A stretch of 21,472 bases of DNA, taken from NCBI GenBank assembly GCA_947253155.1, contig CAMXYK010000017.1, forward strand, positions 1-21,472, in the 5' to 3' direction. The position numbers and the translations under genes are program-made. The notes below the pieces were generated by a model. It worked only from the letters and a program-made list of their open reading frames with translations, was not told the origin of the DNA and made no database searches. Below, piece after piece: positions 7,546 through 14,584 of this stretch (position 1 is the stretch's first letter; each line of letters opens with the position of its first letter). Origin of the DNA: an uncultured Bifidobacteriaceae bacterium (GTDB lineage: Bacteria; Actinomycetota; Actinomycetes; Actinomycetales; Bifidobacteriaceae).

Positions 7546-8546
7546 TAGGCATTAAAGCCTAACATAGCTGCATCGTTACGCCCTTTGACATTCTTCTGCT
7601 GAGCATGCAAAGAGTTGTCTCCGCGCTGATCTGAATCAGTATTCAGCTGAGCATGCTTCACAATATCTCTTGCTTCGAAGCCTTTGCCAAAATGCTTTTC
7701 CAACATAGACTGCAACACCATCAACACAGAAGTAATAACCAAATACCAAATACTAGCAACAAGAAGAAGCGGAATCGGCTTATAAATACGATTCGCAATA
7801 GCATTCGTAGCAAACTGAAGCTCAAGAGTAAAAGGCACAGCCAAAACCAAAGAAGTAGTCTTCAACATACCAATAGTCTCATTACCCAAAGGAGGAACAA
7901 TAATACGCATAGCCTGAGGAAGAACCACACGACGCATCATCAAAGACCTACCCATACCCAAAGCCTGAGCAGCCTCAACCTGGCCAACATCCACAGCCTC
8001 CAAGCCAGCACGAACAATCTCCGACAAATACGCAGCCTCATTAAGAGACAAACCAACAACAGCAGCCGTAAGAGAAGTCATAACAACATTAGAATCAATA
8101 GACCAAAACTCTACAGAAGTAAAAGGAATACCAACACTAATCTTCGGCACAAGAACAGCAAACATACCCCAAAACACAAGCTGCGTATAAACAGGAGTGC
8201 CCCTAAAAAACCAAATAAAGAACCAACTCACACCACGCAAAACCGGATTAACACTCTTACGCATCATCGCCAAACCAACAGCCAACACAATCGCAATAAC
8301 CATAGCAAGCAAAGTCAAAAGTAACGTCCAACCGATTCCAGCAAGAACATTATTACTAATAAGATATACGCCAACTACGTCCCACTCAAAGCGAGGGTTA
8401 GTAACAATTCCGTAAATAAGCGAGAGTGCGACTATTGCTACGATTACTCCTGCAACAATAGGCCCCGGCTTTTTAACAGGCAAAATGCGCTCGGATTGAA
8501 CTGCATTAGCGTTAGTTTTTGAAGAATGTGAGATTGTAGAATTCAA
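7545..8546 (-). CDS. amino-acid ABC transporter permease (copy 2)
   Basis: This is a 333-residue membrane permease of the polar amino-acid importer family with the EAA loop EAAQALGMGRSLMMRRVVLPQA. The start is set at a TTG (8546) because AGGGAG stands 7 bases before it. The protein then begins MNSTISHSS and reaches ERILPVKKPGPIVAG, matching the N-terminal layout of copy 1. An ATG at 8645 is open in frame but would translate through tandem repeats and an inverted repeat, and its extra residues have no counterpart. Most of the coding sequence (7668-8317) is nearly identical to copy 1. The C-terminus is longer and different, about 35 polar residues ending DAAMLGFNA. It follows its binding protein gene by 175 bases and precedes the ATPase gene. 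Confidence 0.93.
   Translation of the reverse strand: MNSTISHSSKTNANAVQSERILPVKKPGPIVAGVIVAIVALSLIYGIVTNPRFEWDVVGVYLISNNVLAGIGWTLLLTLLAMVIAIVLAVGLAMMRKSVNPVLRGVSWFFIWFFRGTPVYTQLVFWGMFAVLVPKISVGIPFTSVEFWSIDSNVVMTSLTAAVVGLSLNEAAYLSEIVRAGLEAVDVGQVEAAQALGMGRSLMMRRVVLPQAMRIIVPPLGNETIGMLKTTSLVLAVPFTLELQFATNAIANRIYKPIPLLLVASIWYLVITSVLMVLQSMLEKHFGKGFEARDIVKHAQLNTDSDQRGDNSLHAQQKNVKGRNDAAMLGFNA
7668..8317. repeat. 650-bp near-identical tract, copy 2
   Basis: This is the partner of 4553-5202, with a single mismatch. The two copies are in direct orientation about 3.1 kb apart and enclose the ATPase and binding-protein genes, so homologous recombination between them could delete or duplicate that segment. 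Confidence 0.95.
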
Positions 8547-8560
8547 CTTATTCTCCCTAA

Positions 8561-8612
8561 AAGTTGCGTGTACAAGTTGCGTGTACAAATTACGTTTATA
8601 AATTGCGTTTAT
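8561..8612. repeat. tandem repeat, four 13-bp units
   Basis: AAGTTGCGTGTAC occurs twice exactly (8561-8573, 8574-8586). Two related units follow, AAATTACGTTTAT (8587-8599) and AAATTGCGTTTAT (8600-8612). The array lies upstream of the TTG start and ribosome site of permease copy 2. Confidence 0.85.
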
Positions 8613-8630
8613 TTGAATATTTATAAAGTA

Positions 8631-8672
8631 ATGCAAATTTACCATTTAATGCCATAAACAGTAAATTTGCAT
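8631..8672 (-). promoter_or_regulatory. intercistronic inverted repeat between binding-protein and permease genes
   Basis: ATGCAAATTTA (8631-8641) and its exact complement (8662-8672) could form an 11-bp stem with a 20-base loop in the message. It lies just after the binding-protein gene. In importer operons such hairpins often protect the binding-protein transcript or reduce downstream expression. There is no T-tract, so it is not an obvious terminator. Confidence 0.5.
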
Positions 8673-8721
8673 ATAAAAAGCTAGATAAAGCTACTCAATT
8701 TAAGAGGCATTTTAAGCAAGA

Positions 8722-9660
8722 TTAAAGCTTTGGATTAACTACAGCTTGCTTAATAGCAACGTCCTCAACGCCCCACTTCTTTAGAATATCCTTGTAAATT
8801 CCGGACTTCATAAGCTTATCGATACCAGCTTTAACAGCCTTAAGCATTGCAGCATCGCCCTTCTTAACTGCAGCACCCATAGGCTCAGCGTCCTGGCTTT
8901 CTCCAATAATCTCAAGCTTTCCAGGATTCTTAACTGCAGCATAACCAGCTACAGGAGTATCTGCATACATAACGTCTGCGCGTCCGGAAAGAAGTGCGGT
9001 TGTGGCATCAGTTTGCTCTTTGAAGCTCATGATTTCAAGTGGCTTATCGTTATTTGCAGCGCACTGCTTCTTGGCTTCTTCCATAATTGGTTCGCCAACG
9101 GTGCCGGTTTCTAACGTTACCTTTTTGCCGCAAAGATTCTTTGTGTCTACCTTAGTTGGGTTTCCCTTACGCACTTCAAAAGACAAGCCAGCATTTGCGT
9201 AAGTTACGAAATCAACGGACTTCATGCGCTCTGCGTTTACAGTAAAGCCAGAAATACCAACGTTATACTTGCTTCCGATTGCTGGAATAATCGAATCGAA
9301 CTGTGCGTGAACGATTTTTGCATTCAAGCCCATAACTTTCGCAAGTGCCTTCGAGAAGTCGATTTCATAGCCTACTGGAGTTTTGCCATCTGCAGCAAAG
9401 AATTCTGCAGGAGCGTAGCTAACATTTACGCCAACAACAAGCTCGCCTGTTTTAGCAACTTTTTCTGGAACAAGTGACGCAACGGAATCATCTTTTTGAA
9501 CGTGGCTCACATCGTAGCTGCGAGCAACATCCGGATCAGCGTTCTGCTGAGAATCGGCAGGTCCGCAAGCTGCAAGAGTTGCAAGCAATGCTAATGAAGC
9601 AACAGCAGCAGTTGACTTAATAGCATTAATCGACTTAATTGACTTGAGTGACTTAAACAT
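8722..9660 (-). CDS. amino-acid ABC transporter substrate-binding lipoprotein (copy 2, family 3)
   Basis: This 312-residue family 3 binding protein captures polar amino acids outside the cell for the adjacent permease and ATPase. The signal peptide has a Lys/Ser-rich n-region, a hydrophobic core (residues 18-30) and a good lipobox, TLAAC, with Cys32 lipidated. The mature protein has PVGYEIDFSKALAKVMGL, DFVTYANAGL, RKGNPTKV, LCGKKVTLETG and RADVMYADTPV, typical of the family. AGGAGA lies seven bases before the ATG. It is the first gene of the cluster and has a recognisable promoter upstream (9715-9742). The KSLKSIKSINAIKS start of the protein is encoded by a 9-bp tandem repeat (9626-9660). Confidence 0.95.
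   Translation of the reverse strand: MFKSLKSIKSINAIKSTAAVASLALLATLAACGPADSQQNADPDVARSYDVSHVQKDDSVASLVPEKVAKTGELVVGVNVSYAPAEFFAADGKTPVGYEIDFSKALAKVMGLNAKIVHAQFDSIIPAIGSKYNVGISGFTVNAERMKSVDFVTYANAGLSFEVRKGNPTKVDTKNLCGKKVTLETGTVGEPIMEEAKKQCAANNDKPLEIMSFKEQTDATTALLSGRADVMYADTPVAGYAAVKNPGKLEIIGESQDAEPMGAAVKKGDAAMLKAVKAGIDKLMKSGIYKDILKKWGVEDVAIKQAVVNPKL
9626..9660. repeat. 9-bp coding tandem repeat in the signal peptide
   Basis: TTAATCGAC, TTAATTGAC, TTGAGTGAC and a partial TTAAACAT follow one another at 9626-9660. On the minus strand they encode the Lys-Ser-Ile/Leu repeats of the signal-peptide n-region. Expansion or loss of units would change only n-region length. Confidence 0.6.
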
Positions 9661-9708
9661 TTTCTTCTCCTAAAGTTAAGTATTCAAAAACAATAATTTG
9701 CATTGATG

Positions 9709-9722
9709 TGTATAACTATACA
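9709..9722. promoter_or_regulatory. candidate operator over the ABC-cluster promoter
   Basis: TGTATA, two bases, then TATACA form a 6-2-6 inverted repeat overlapping the -10 element of the promoter ahead of the first binding-protein gene. This is a typical place for a repressor site. The regulator is unknown. Confidence 0.35.
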
Positions 9723-9742
9723 TGACATCCCTACTATTTCAA
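9715..9742 (-). promoter_or_regulatory. promoter of the amino-acid ABC cluster
   Basis: On the minus strand, TTGAAA (9737-9742) is followed by 16 bases and TATAGT (9715-9720). Transcription would start near 9708 and give a leader of about 48 bases with an AGGAGA ribosome site. Confidence 0.6.
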
Positions 9743-9878
9743 CAGCGCTTTATGCAGATTATTGAATATATCAAAATACTCATACAGCATATTTGCGTAA
9801 TATTTGCACTTTTTATAAATAAGTACTGTATATTATTCGCAATATTGTATATTATGCGGCGTGTCGCATTTTTGCTTT

Positions 9879-10376
9879 TTAGTCAATACTTCTGGAACGC
9901 AGGTTTCTGTAACGCATTTCTCGCAAAGCTTCGCGCTTATCCTGCTCCTCACGCAAAGCTTGACGCTTATCAAACTCTTTTTTACCTCGAGCTAAAGCAA
10001 TTTCGACTTTTACGTAACTTCCCTTAAAATACAAGCGCAACGGAACTACAGTATACCCTTTTGCTTCAGTTTGCCTAGAAAGTTTAGCAATTTGAATAGC
10101 GTGCAGAAGAAGCTTGCGCTTGCGCTTAGGAGCGTGATTATTCCACGTGCCATTTAAGTATTCAGGAATATTAGCTCCCTCAAGCCACATTTCACCGCGT
10201 CGATCAATACTTACGAAAGATTCAGCTAAAGACGCGCGCCCTTCGCGCAAAGACTTAACTTCCGTTCCAGTAAGAGCCAGACCAGCCTCGTAGCAATCTT
10301 CAATAACATAGTCATGATGCGCTTTACGGTTTTGAGCTACCGTAACTGTACCATCTTGTGCAGGTTTATTCGCCAT
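9879..10376 (-). CDS. smpB: SsrA-binding protein SmpB
   Basis: This is the 165-residue partner of tmRNA in rescuing stalled ribosomes (trans-translation). It has the family's N-terminal NRKAHHDYVIEDCYEAGLALTGTEVKSLREG, the central SFVSIDRRGEMWLEGANIPEY, and the basic tail beginning ARGKKEFDKR, which becomes helical in the ribosome. The start is the ATG at 10376, with GGAGAGG directly ahead (10381-10387). An in-frame ATG 11 codons upstream would run into the terminator region and has no ribosome site. It is the last gene of the ftsEX cluster, but an intrinsic terminator stands between it and the CHAP gene. No tmRNA gene was found in the window. Confidence 0.96.
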   Translation of the reverse strand: MANKPAQDGTVTVAQNRKAHHDYVIEDCYEAGLALTGTEVKSLREGRASLAESFVSIDRRGEMWLEGANIPEYLNGTWNNHAPKRKRKLLLHAIQIAKLSRQTEAKGYTVVPLRLYFKGSYVKVEIALARGKKEFDKRQALREEQDKREALREMRYRNLRSRSID

Positions 10377-10400
10377 AAATCCTCTCCAATACGCATCACT

Positions 10401-10444
10401 TAAAAACAAAACTTGCCATAAAACATTACTATTTTATGGCAAGT
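10401..10444 (-). terminator. intrinsic terminator between the CHAP gene and smpB
   Basis: A perfect 13-bp inverted repeat (10411-10423 and 10432-10444, loop of 8) is followed on the minus strand by TTTTGTTTTTAAG. It would end transcripts coming from the CHAP gene. The T-tract ends only about 24 bases before the smpB ATG. Confidence 0.8.
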
Positions 10445-10498
10445 GTGCGAGTTAGCAAACTCAAAGCGTCACAAAATTAATTCGCAACCTAAATATTT

Positions 10499-10517
10499 AA
10501 TATTATTCGATAATATT
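10499..10517. repeat. AT-only inverted repeat downstream of the CHAP gene
   Basis: AATATTAT, three bases (TCG), then ATAATATT form a perfect 8-bp inverted repeat 20 bases past the CHAP stop codon. No T-tract follows. It could be chance in AT-rich DNA. Confidence 0.35.
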
Positions 10518-10537
10518 TAATAAATCAGTTTAACAAA

Positions 10538-11947
10538 TTAGTAGTGTATGTACTCATAGTTTGCAGCATTTTGAATAGTTTCGTAAGCAGGGAACGTTGC
10601 GAAACCGGTTCCACCTTCAGAAATAAGCACGGAACCGTCCGAATTTACTCGTTCAACAACAGCAACGTGACCGTATTGAGCGCTTGCATTCCAAGTATTC
10701 ACACGCTGACCTCTAGCAAACACCATTACAGCACCAACGTGCGGAGTACGATTCACAAGATACCCCAAACGCCTTGCGGTATTTGCCCAATCTCCACCGT
10801 TGCCCATAAATGATCCAACTGGAAGTCCCAGCTGCGAGCGCCTCAAATATGCCCACAAAGTGCATTGGCGAGGAGGATACGTAGATCCGCCAGCAGTATT
10901 TCCAGTATCATGGCCGTAGCAGTTACGAGATCCTTCAGCACAATTACCTGGAACCTCATAATTCATGCCACTAGCCGAGCCGCTAGATAGTTTCATTGGA
11001 GGAAGCTCAACCCTAGCATAAGCATGCTTGCCGCTTACTTGCTGTCGGTTTCCGGCTCTAGGATCCGCTCGTGCAACCGCTTTATTTGCAAGAGCGCGAG
11101 CTTGAGCGTCGATTGCAGACTTCATTGCAACAATTTCTGCAGCTTCACGTGCAGTTTGAGAAGTTAATTCATTCTTTTGCGATTCGAGCTGCTTGCGAAT
11201 ATCTTCGCCTTGGTTGCGCAAATCTTGTAAAGCTTGACGCTTGTCGTTAGCGGCTTTAGCAGCAGCTTGTGCGCTTTGAGATTGAATATCTGCCTGCTGC
11301 TTTAGCTTAGCAATTTCTTCTTCAATAGCAGCCAAACGTTGGCGGCGATTCATAGAAGTATTAAGTTTTACAGCAGCATCGTTAGCAGCATTCGCTTCAC
11401 TTCTAGCAACAGCAGCTTCAGATTGCAATTTGCCAACAAATTGTTCTGTAGTTGTTGACTTCATAACAATATTCATTACGTCGGATGCTTGAGATCCATG
11501 GAAACTCTTACGTGCAATTTGCGCTACAGCAGCCTTGGCATCATCAAAATCAATACCTGTTTTTTTAATTTTTTCTTCCAACTCTTGCTTATCTTTTTGA
11601 GCAGATTGCAAACGCTGCTGTGTTGATTCCACGAGACTTTTTGCTTGAGAAGCTTGATCGTCTGCTTGCTGAGCTGCACGCACCTGATTTGGAATTTGAT
11701 GCTCAGTTAAATCATTTAATTCAAGAATTTTATTTGCAAGCTGCTTATTAACACCCGCAAGTTTACGCTTCAAAGTTTCGTTGTGCTTTATTTTTTGCTT
11801 GTACTCTTTCATGCTGACTGCGTTAGCTGTAGAAACAGTTATTAACGACCCAACAGTGCCAGCAACAAGCATTGAAAAAGCAACAATTAAGCTCACTATT
11901 ATATGAGTGCGTCGAATGGTAAGAATTCTACGTCGATCCTCGCTCAT
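10538..11947 (-). CDS. secreted coiled-coil CHAP-domain peptidoglycan hydrolase (PcsB-like)
   Basis: The 469-residue protein lies directly after ftsX, the position of the hydrolase controlled by FtsEX (compare PcsB of streptococci and RipC of mycobacteria). A signal sequence spans residues 15-44 with likely cleavage after ANA. Residues about 45-290 are a long Ala/Gln/Lys-rich coiled coil, the part expected to dock on FtsX. A linker with NCAEGSRNC follows, then a C-terminal CHAP domain (about 355-469) with Cys362 in RQCTLWAY, His427 in YGHVAVVE and Glu432 or Glu444 as catalytic candidates. It should cut the peptide part of peptidoglycan as an amidase or endopeptidase. The ribosome site GGGAAG precedes the ATG. 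FtsX control is inferred from order and architecture. A terminator follows the gene. Confidence 0.92.
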   Translation of the reverse strand: MSEDRRRILTIRRTHIIVSLIVAFSMLVAGTVGSLITVSTANAVSMKEYKQKIKHNETLKRKLAGVNKQLANKILELNDLTEHQIPNQVRAAQQADDQASQAKSLVESTQQRLQSAQKDKQELEEKIKKTGIDFDDAKAAVAQIARKSFHGSQASDVMNIVMKSTTTEQFVGKLQSEAAVARSEANAANDAAVKLNTSMNRRQRLAAIEEEIAKLKQQADIQSQSAQAAAKAANDKRQALQDLRNQGEDIRKQLESQKNELTSQTAREAAEIVAMKSAIDAQARALANKAVARADPRAGNRQQVSGKHAYARVELPPMKLSSGSASGMNYEVPGNCAEGSRNCYGHDTGNTAGGSTYPPRQCTLWAYLRRSQLGLPVGSFMGNGGDWANTARRLGYLVNRTPHVGAVMVFARGQRVNTWNASAQYGHVAVVERVNSDGSVLISEGGTGFATFPAYETIQNAANYEYIHY

Positions 11948-12033
11948 ATCACTTCCCTTTCCACATAACTACTGCGAATTATAGCGTGATACAAGGAATC
12001 ACGCGAGCTATTGTTATAAATCTTACATTTATT

Positions 12034-12081
12034 ATTAAATTTAGTATTAAATTTAATATTACTTTTAGTATTCATTTAACT
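12034..12081. repeat. tandem repeat, four 12-bp units
   Basis: ATTAAATTTAGT, ATTAAATTTAAT, ATTACTTTTAGT and ATTCATTTAACT follow each other without gaps in the 151-base spacer between ftsX and the CHAP gene. Confidence 0.8.
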
Positions 12082-12098
12082 AAACGTAACGCTAAAAT

Positions 12099-13022
12099 TT
12101 AAGCCTTTAAGTAGCGTCTCAAAGCAATTGCAGAAGCGATTACGGATAACACTACAGCACCAGCAACAAGCATTGGCACACACAACCAAACCGTTGATTG
12201 CGTCACAAACGGCATCCAACGCACATTTTGCGCAAGCCAATCTGTTACGAAGAACTTAACAACTAAGCTTAAAGCTCCGCCTGCAAGTAAAGATCCTGCG
12301 AATGAAGCAAACGCTCCTTCTAGAATAAACGGCATGCGAATAGTCCAGTTAGATGCGCCAACTAAACGCATAATTTCGGTTTCTTGACGTCTACTTGCTG
12401 CAGACATGCGAATTGTAGTTCCAGTAAGCATGATTGCAACCACTACCATAACGGCAGCAAGCACAATCGTAACTACTGTTGCACGATTAAGCACGTTGAA
12501 AACTGGGTCAAATATTTGACGCTGATCAACAACCTCTTCAACGCCGTCGCGTCCGGAAAGAACTTCCGAAACCACCTGGTATTTCATAGGATTCGTAAGT
12601 TTTAATCTAAGTGAATCCTGCATATCTGCGGCAGTTAGCGTACGGCCTTGATACATTCCATTAGGATACTGTTTTAAGAAAGTATTTTTGTAGAACTCGT
12701 TACGACTTACGTAAGTAATATTTGAAACATCGTCTCCAAGCTCTTGGTAAATAACATGCTCTAATTTAACGATTTCGGAGTTAGTTGGCGCTTTACCAGA
12801 AGCACATGAAGGAGCTTGGCTTGTGCCATCCGGGCAAAGCCACGCAACCACTTCCACTTTGTCGTACCAGTCACCTTTTGCTTTAGTAATCTGCGCTTGC
12901 ATAAGCACGGATGCACCAATAAATAGGAAGGAAATGAACGTTACTAGCATTACTGAAAGAATCATAGAAACGTTACGGCGTAAACTAATGCAAGTTTCGG
13001 AAAAAATAAATCTCAAACGCAT
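12099..13022 (-). CDS. ftsX: cell-division ABC permease FtsX
   Basis: This is a 307-residue membrane subunit of the FtsEX complex, which couples ATP hydrolysis by FtsE to activation of a cell-wall hydrolase. A first helix lies at about 19-42. A large extracytoplasmic domain (about 43-180) follows, with two cysteines (C63, C73) that could form a disulfide. Three further helices lie at about 181-203, 232-258 and 279-301. The cytoplasmic ASRRQETEIMRLVGAS motif between helices 2 and 3 is the conserved FtsX coupling region. Its ATG overlaps the ftsE stop by one base (TAATG), so the two are translationally coupled. Confidence 0.96.
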   Translation of the reverse strand: MRLRFIFSETCISLRRNVSMILSVMLVTFISFLFIGASVLMQAQITKAKGDWYDKVEVVAWLCPDGTSQAPSCASGKAPTNSEIVKLEHVIYQELGDDVSNITYVSRNEFYKNTFLKQYPNGMYQGRTLTAADMQDSLRLKLTNPMKYQVVSEVLSGRDGVEEVVDQRQIFDPVFNVLNRATVVTIVLAAVMVVVAIMLTGTTIRMSAASRRQETEIMRLVGASNWTIRMPFILEGAFASFAGSLLAGGALSLVVKFFVTDWLAQNVRWMPFVTQSTVWLCVPMLVAGAVVLSVIASAIALRRYLKA

Positions 13023-14512
13023 TATTTCACTCCTTCATTTGAATTTTTATCGTCACTACGATTATTTGAGGCGAAAATTGGCGGCTTAGGAGGAGCCGGA
13101 GGCATTGAGGAAATCGCGGATGCGTGATTATTCTCTTCAGATTCTGCAGATTCAGTTGATTCTGAATTTTCTTCAGATTCTTCAGATTCTGCAGATTCTT
13201 CAGCTTCTTCAGATTCAGAATTTTCGGCATTTTCGGAATTTTCTGCTTTTTCTTCAGATTTATTAGCTTCGTCTTCTGAATTATTTTCGGTATCTGCATT
13301 CTCAGCTACATCATTTTCAGAATCCGCATTCTCAGCTTCAGTATTCTCAGCTTCATTAGCAGTTTCGTCAACTTCAAGATTTTCTAAATCTTTAGAAACT
13401 TTCGAAACAGAAGCATCTTCCAAAGCAACATCGTCGTCTGAAGCAACATCATCAATCGAATCAACAGAATCAACCGAATCTTCCGAAGCAGCAGAAACCA
13501 GTCCACGACCCCACGTCATAGTTGTTTCCAAAGACTGGAACACTTCTCCGTATCTACCAGTTCGACCCGAATGCACGGATTGAGCAAGTCTAGCAATTCC
13601 CTCATTAGCAGCACTGTCACTTTGCAAAGACTTAGTTACAATATCAACTGCTTCGCGAGCTTGTGCTGCGCGCTGAGCTTTTTTAGAAAGTCTCCTATGG
13701 CGTTCAGTGTGCTCAAGATCGGAAGATTCAGACAAAACAGAATCAGCACTTTGATTATTTGCATTTTCAACAGTTTGCTGAGCTTTAGACTTTTGCTCAA
13801 CGTCAGAATCCGGGAAGTAAAGCGCAGAATCGTAAGAACCTTCACGCTCATCTCGCACAATCTTTCCAGCATGAAGTTCAACTACACGCTTACGCATTGA
13901 GTTCACGATTTCCTCATTATGCGTAGCCATAACAATAGTTGTGCCTGTGCGGTTAATAGCATCCAAAACTTCCATAATTCCAAGAGAAGTTGTAGGGTCC
14001 AAGTTACCAGTAGGCTCGTCAGCAAGAAGAATTTGCGGATGGTTCACATACGCGCGAGCAATAGCCACACGCTGAGCTTCACCACCAGAAAGCTCATGAG
14101 GATAATTATGCTCTTTGCCAGTTAAACCAACTGTTTCCAAAACGCGCGGCACAAGCGAACGAATAGTTGCTCTGCTCGTACCAATCACTTCCAAAGCAAA
14201 AGCAACATTTTGGTACACAGTTTTGTTATTAAGTAACTTATAATCCTGGAAAATAAAGCCAAGAGATCTACGATACTGCGGCACCTGACGGTTAGAAAGT
14301 CTGCGCAAATCGTTGCCAGCAACGTGAATTTCGCCACTATTAGCTTCTTCTTCGCGAAGCAGCAAACTTAGCAATGTAGTTTTTCCAGATCCGGAAGCAC
14401 CAACAAGAAACACAAAATCGCCGCGATTAACTTGCAATGATACATTATCCAATGCTGGTCGCGTGCCTCGCGGATATATTTTCGACACATGCTCTAATGA
14501 AATCAGCGACAT
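13022..14512 (-). CDS. ftsE: cell-division ATPase FtsE with long acidic C-terminal extension
   Basis: This is the ATPase of FtsEX. Residues 1-222 form a standard FtsE: Walker A GASGSGKTT (38-46), Q-loop Gln89, signature LSGGE (141-145), Walker B ILLADEP (161-167) and His198. Family members usually end near here. This protein runs on for about 270 more residues. A mixed helical, basic segment (about 265-340) contains ERHRRLSKKAQRAAQAREAVD. A strongly acidic Glu/Ser/Asn/Ala low-complexity stretch (about 343-463) follows, then a proline patch PPAPPKPP (471-478). The extension is in frame, with ftsX overlapping its stop, so it is part of the gene. AGGAAAAC precedes the ATG. prfB lies 72 bases upstream. 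The role of the extension is unknown; recruitment of division partners is one possibility. Confidence 0.96.
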   Translation of the reverse strand: MSLISLEHVSKIYPRGTRPALDNVSLQVNRGDFVFLVGASGSGKTTLLSLLLREEEANSGEIHVAGNDLRRLSNRQVPQYRRSLGFIFQDYKLLNNKTVYQNVAFALEVIGTSRATIRSLVPRVLETVGLTGKEHNYPHELSGGEAQRVAIARAYVNHPQILLADEPTGNLDPTTSLGIMEVLDAINRTGTTIVMATHNEEIVNSMRKRVVELHAGKIVRDEREGSYDSALYFPDSDVEQKSKAQQTVENANNQSADSVLSESSDLEHTERHRRLSKKAQRAAQAREAVDIVTKSLQSDSAANEGIARLAQSVHSGRTGRYGEVFQSLETTMTWGRGLVSAASEDSVDSVDSIDDVASDDDVALEDASVSKVSKDLENLEVDETANEAENTEAENADSENDVAENADTENNSEDEANKSEEKAENSENAENSESEEAEESAESEESEENSESTESAESEENNHASAISSMPPAPPKPPIFASNNRSDDKNSNEGVK

Positions 14513-14584
14513 TGTTTTCCTGTTTCCTTCCAGAGGATTTATTTAATATTTACTTTTAAGATTACTTAAGAGTTATCTTACTTT

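Noticed and set aside
9722..10027. Plus-strand open frame of 101 codons
   Set aside because: It overlaps the smpB C-terminus antisense and the ABC-cluster promoter region, with no ribosome site and no recognisable protein.
13027..13299. Lys/Ile/Asn-rich minus-strand frame inside ftsE, and similar frames in the CAP gene tail
   Set aside because: They are alternative-frame readings of low-complexity Glu/Ser codons in real genes.
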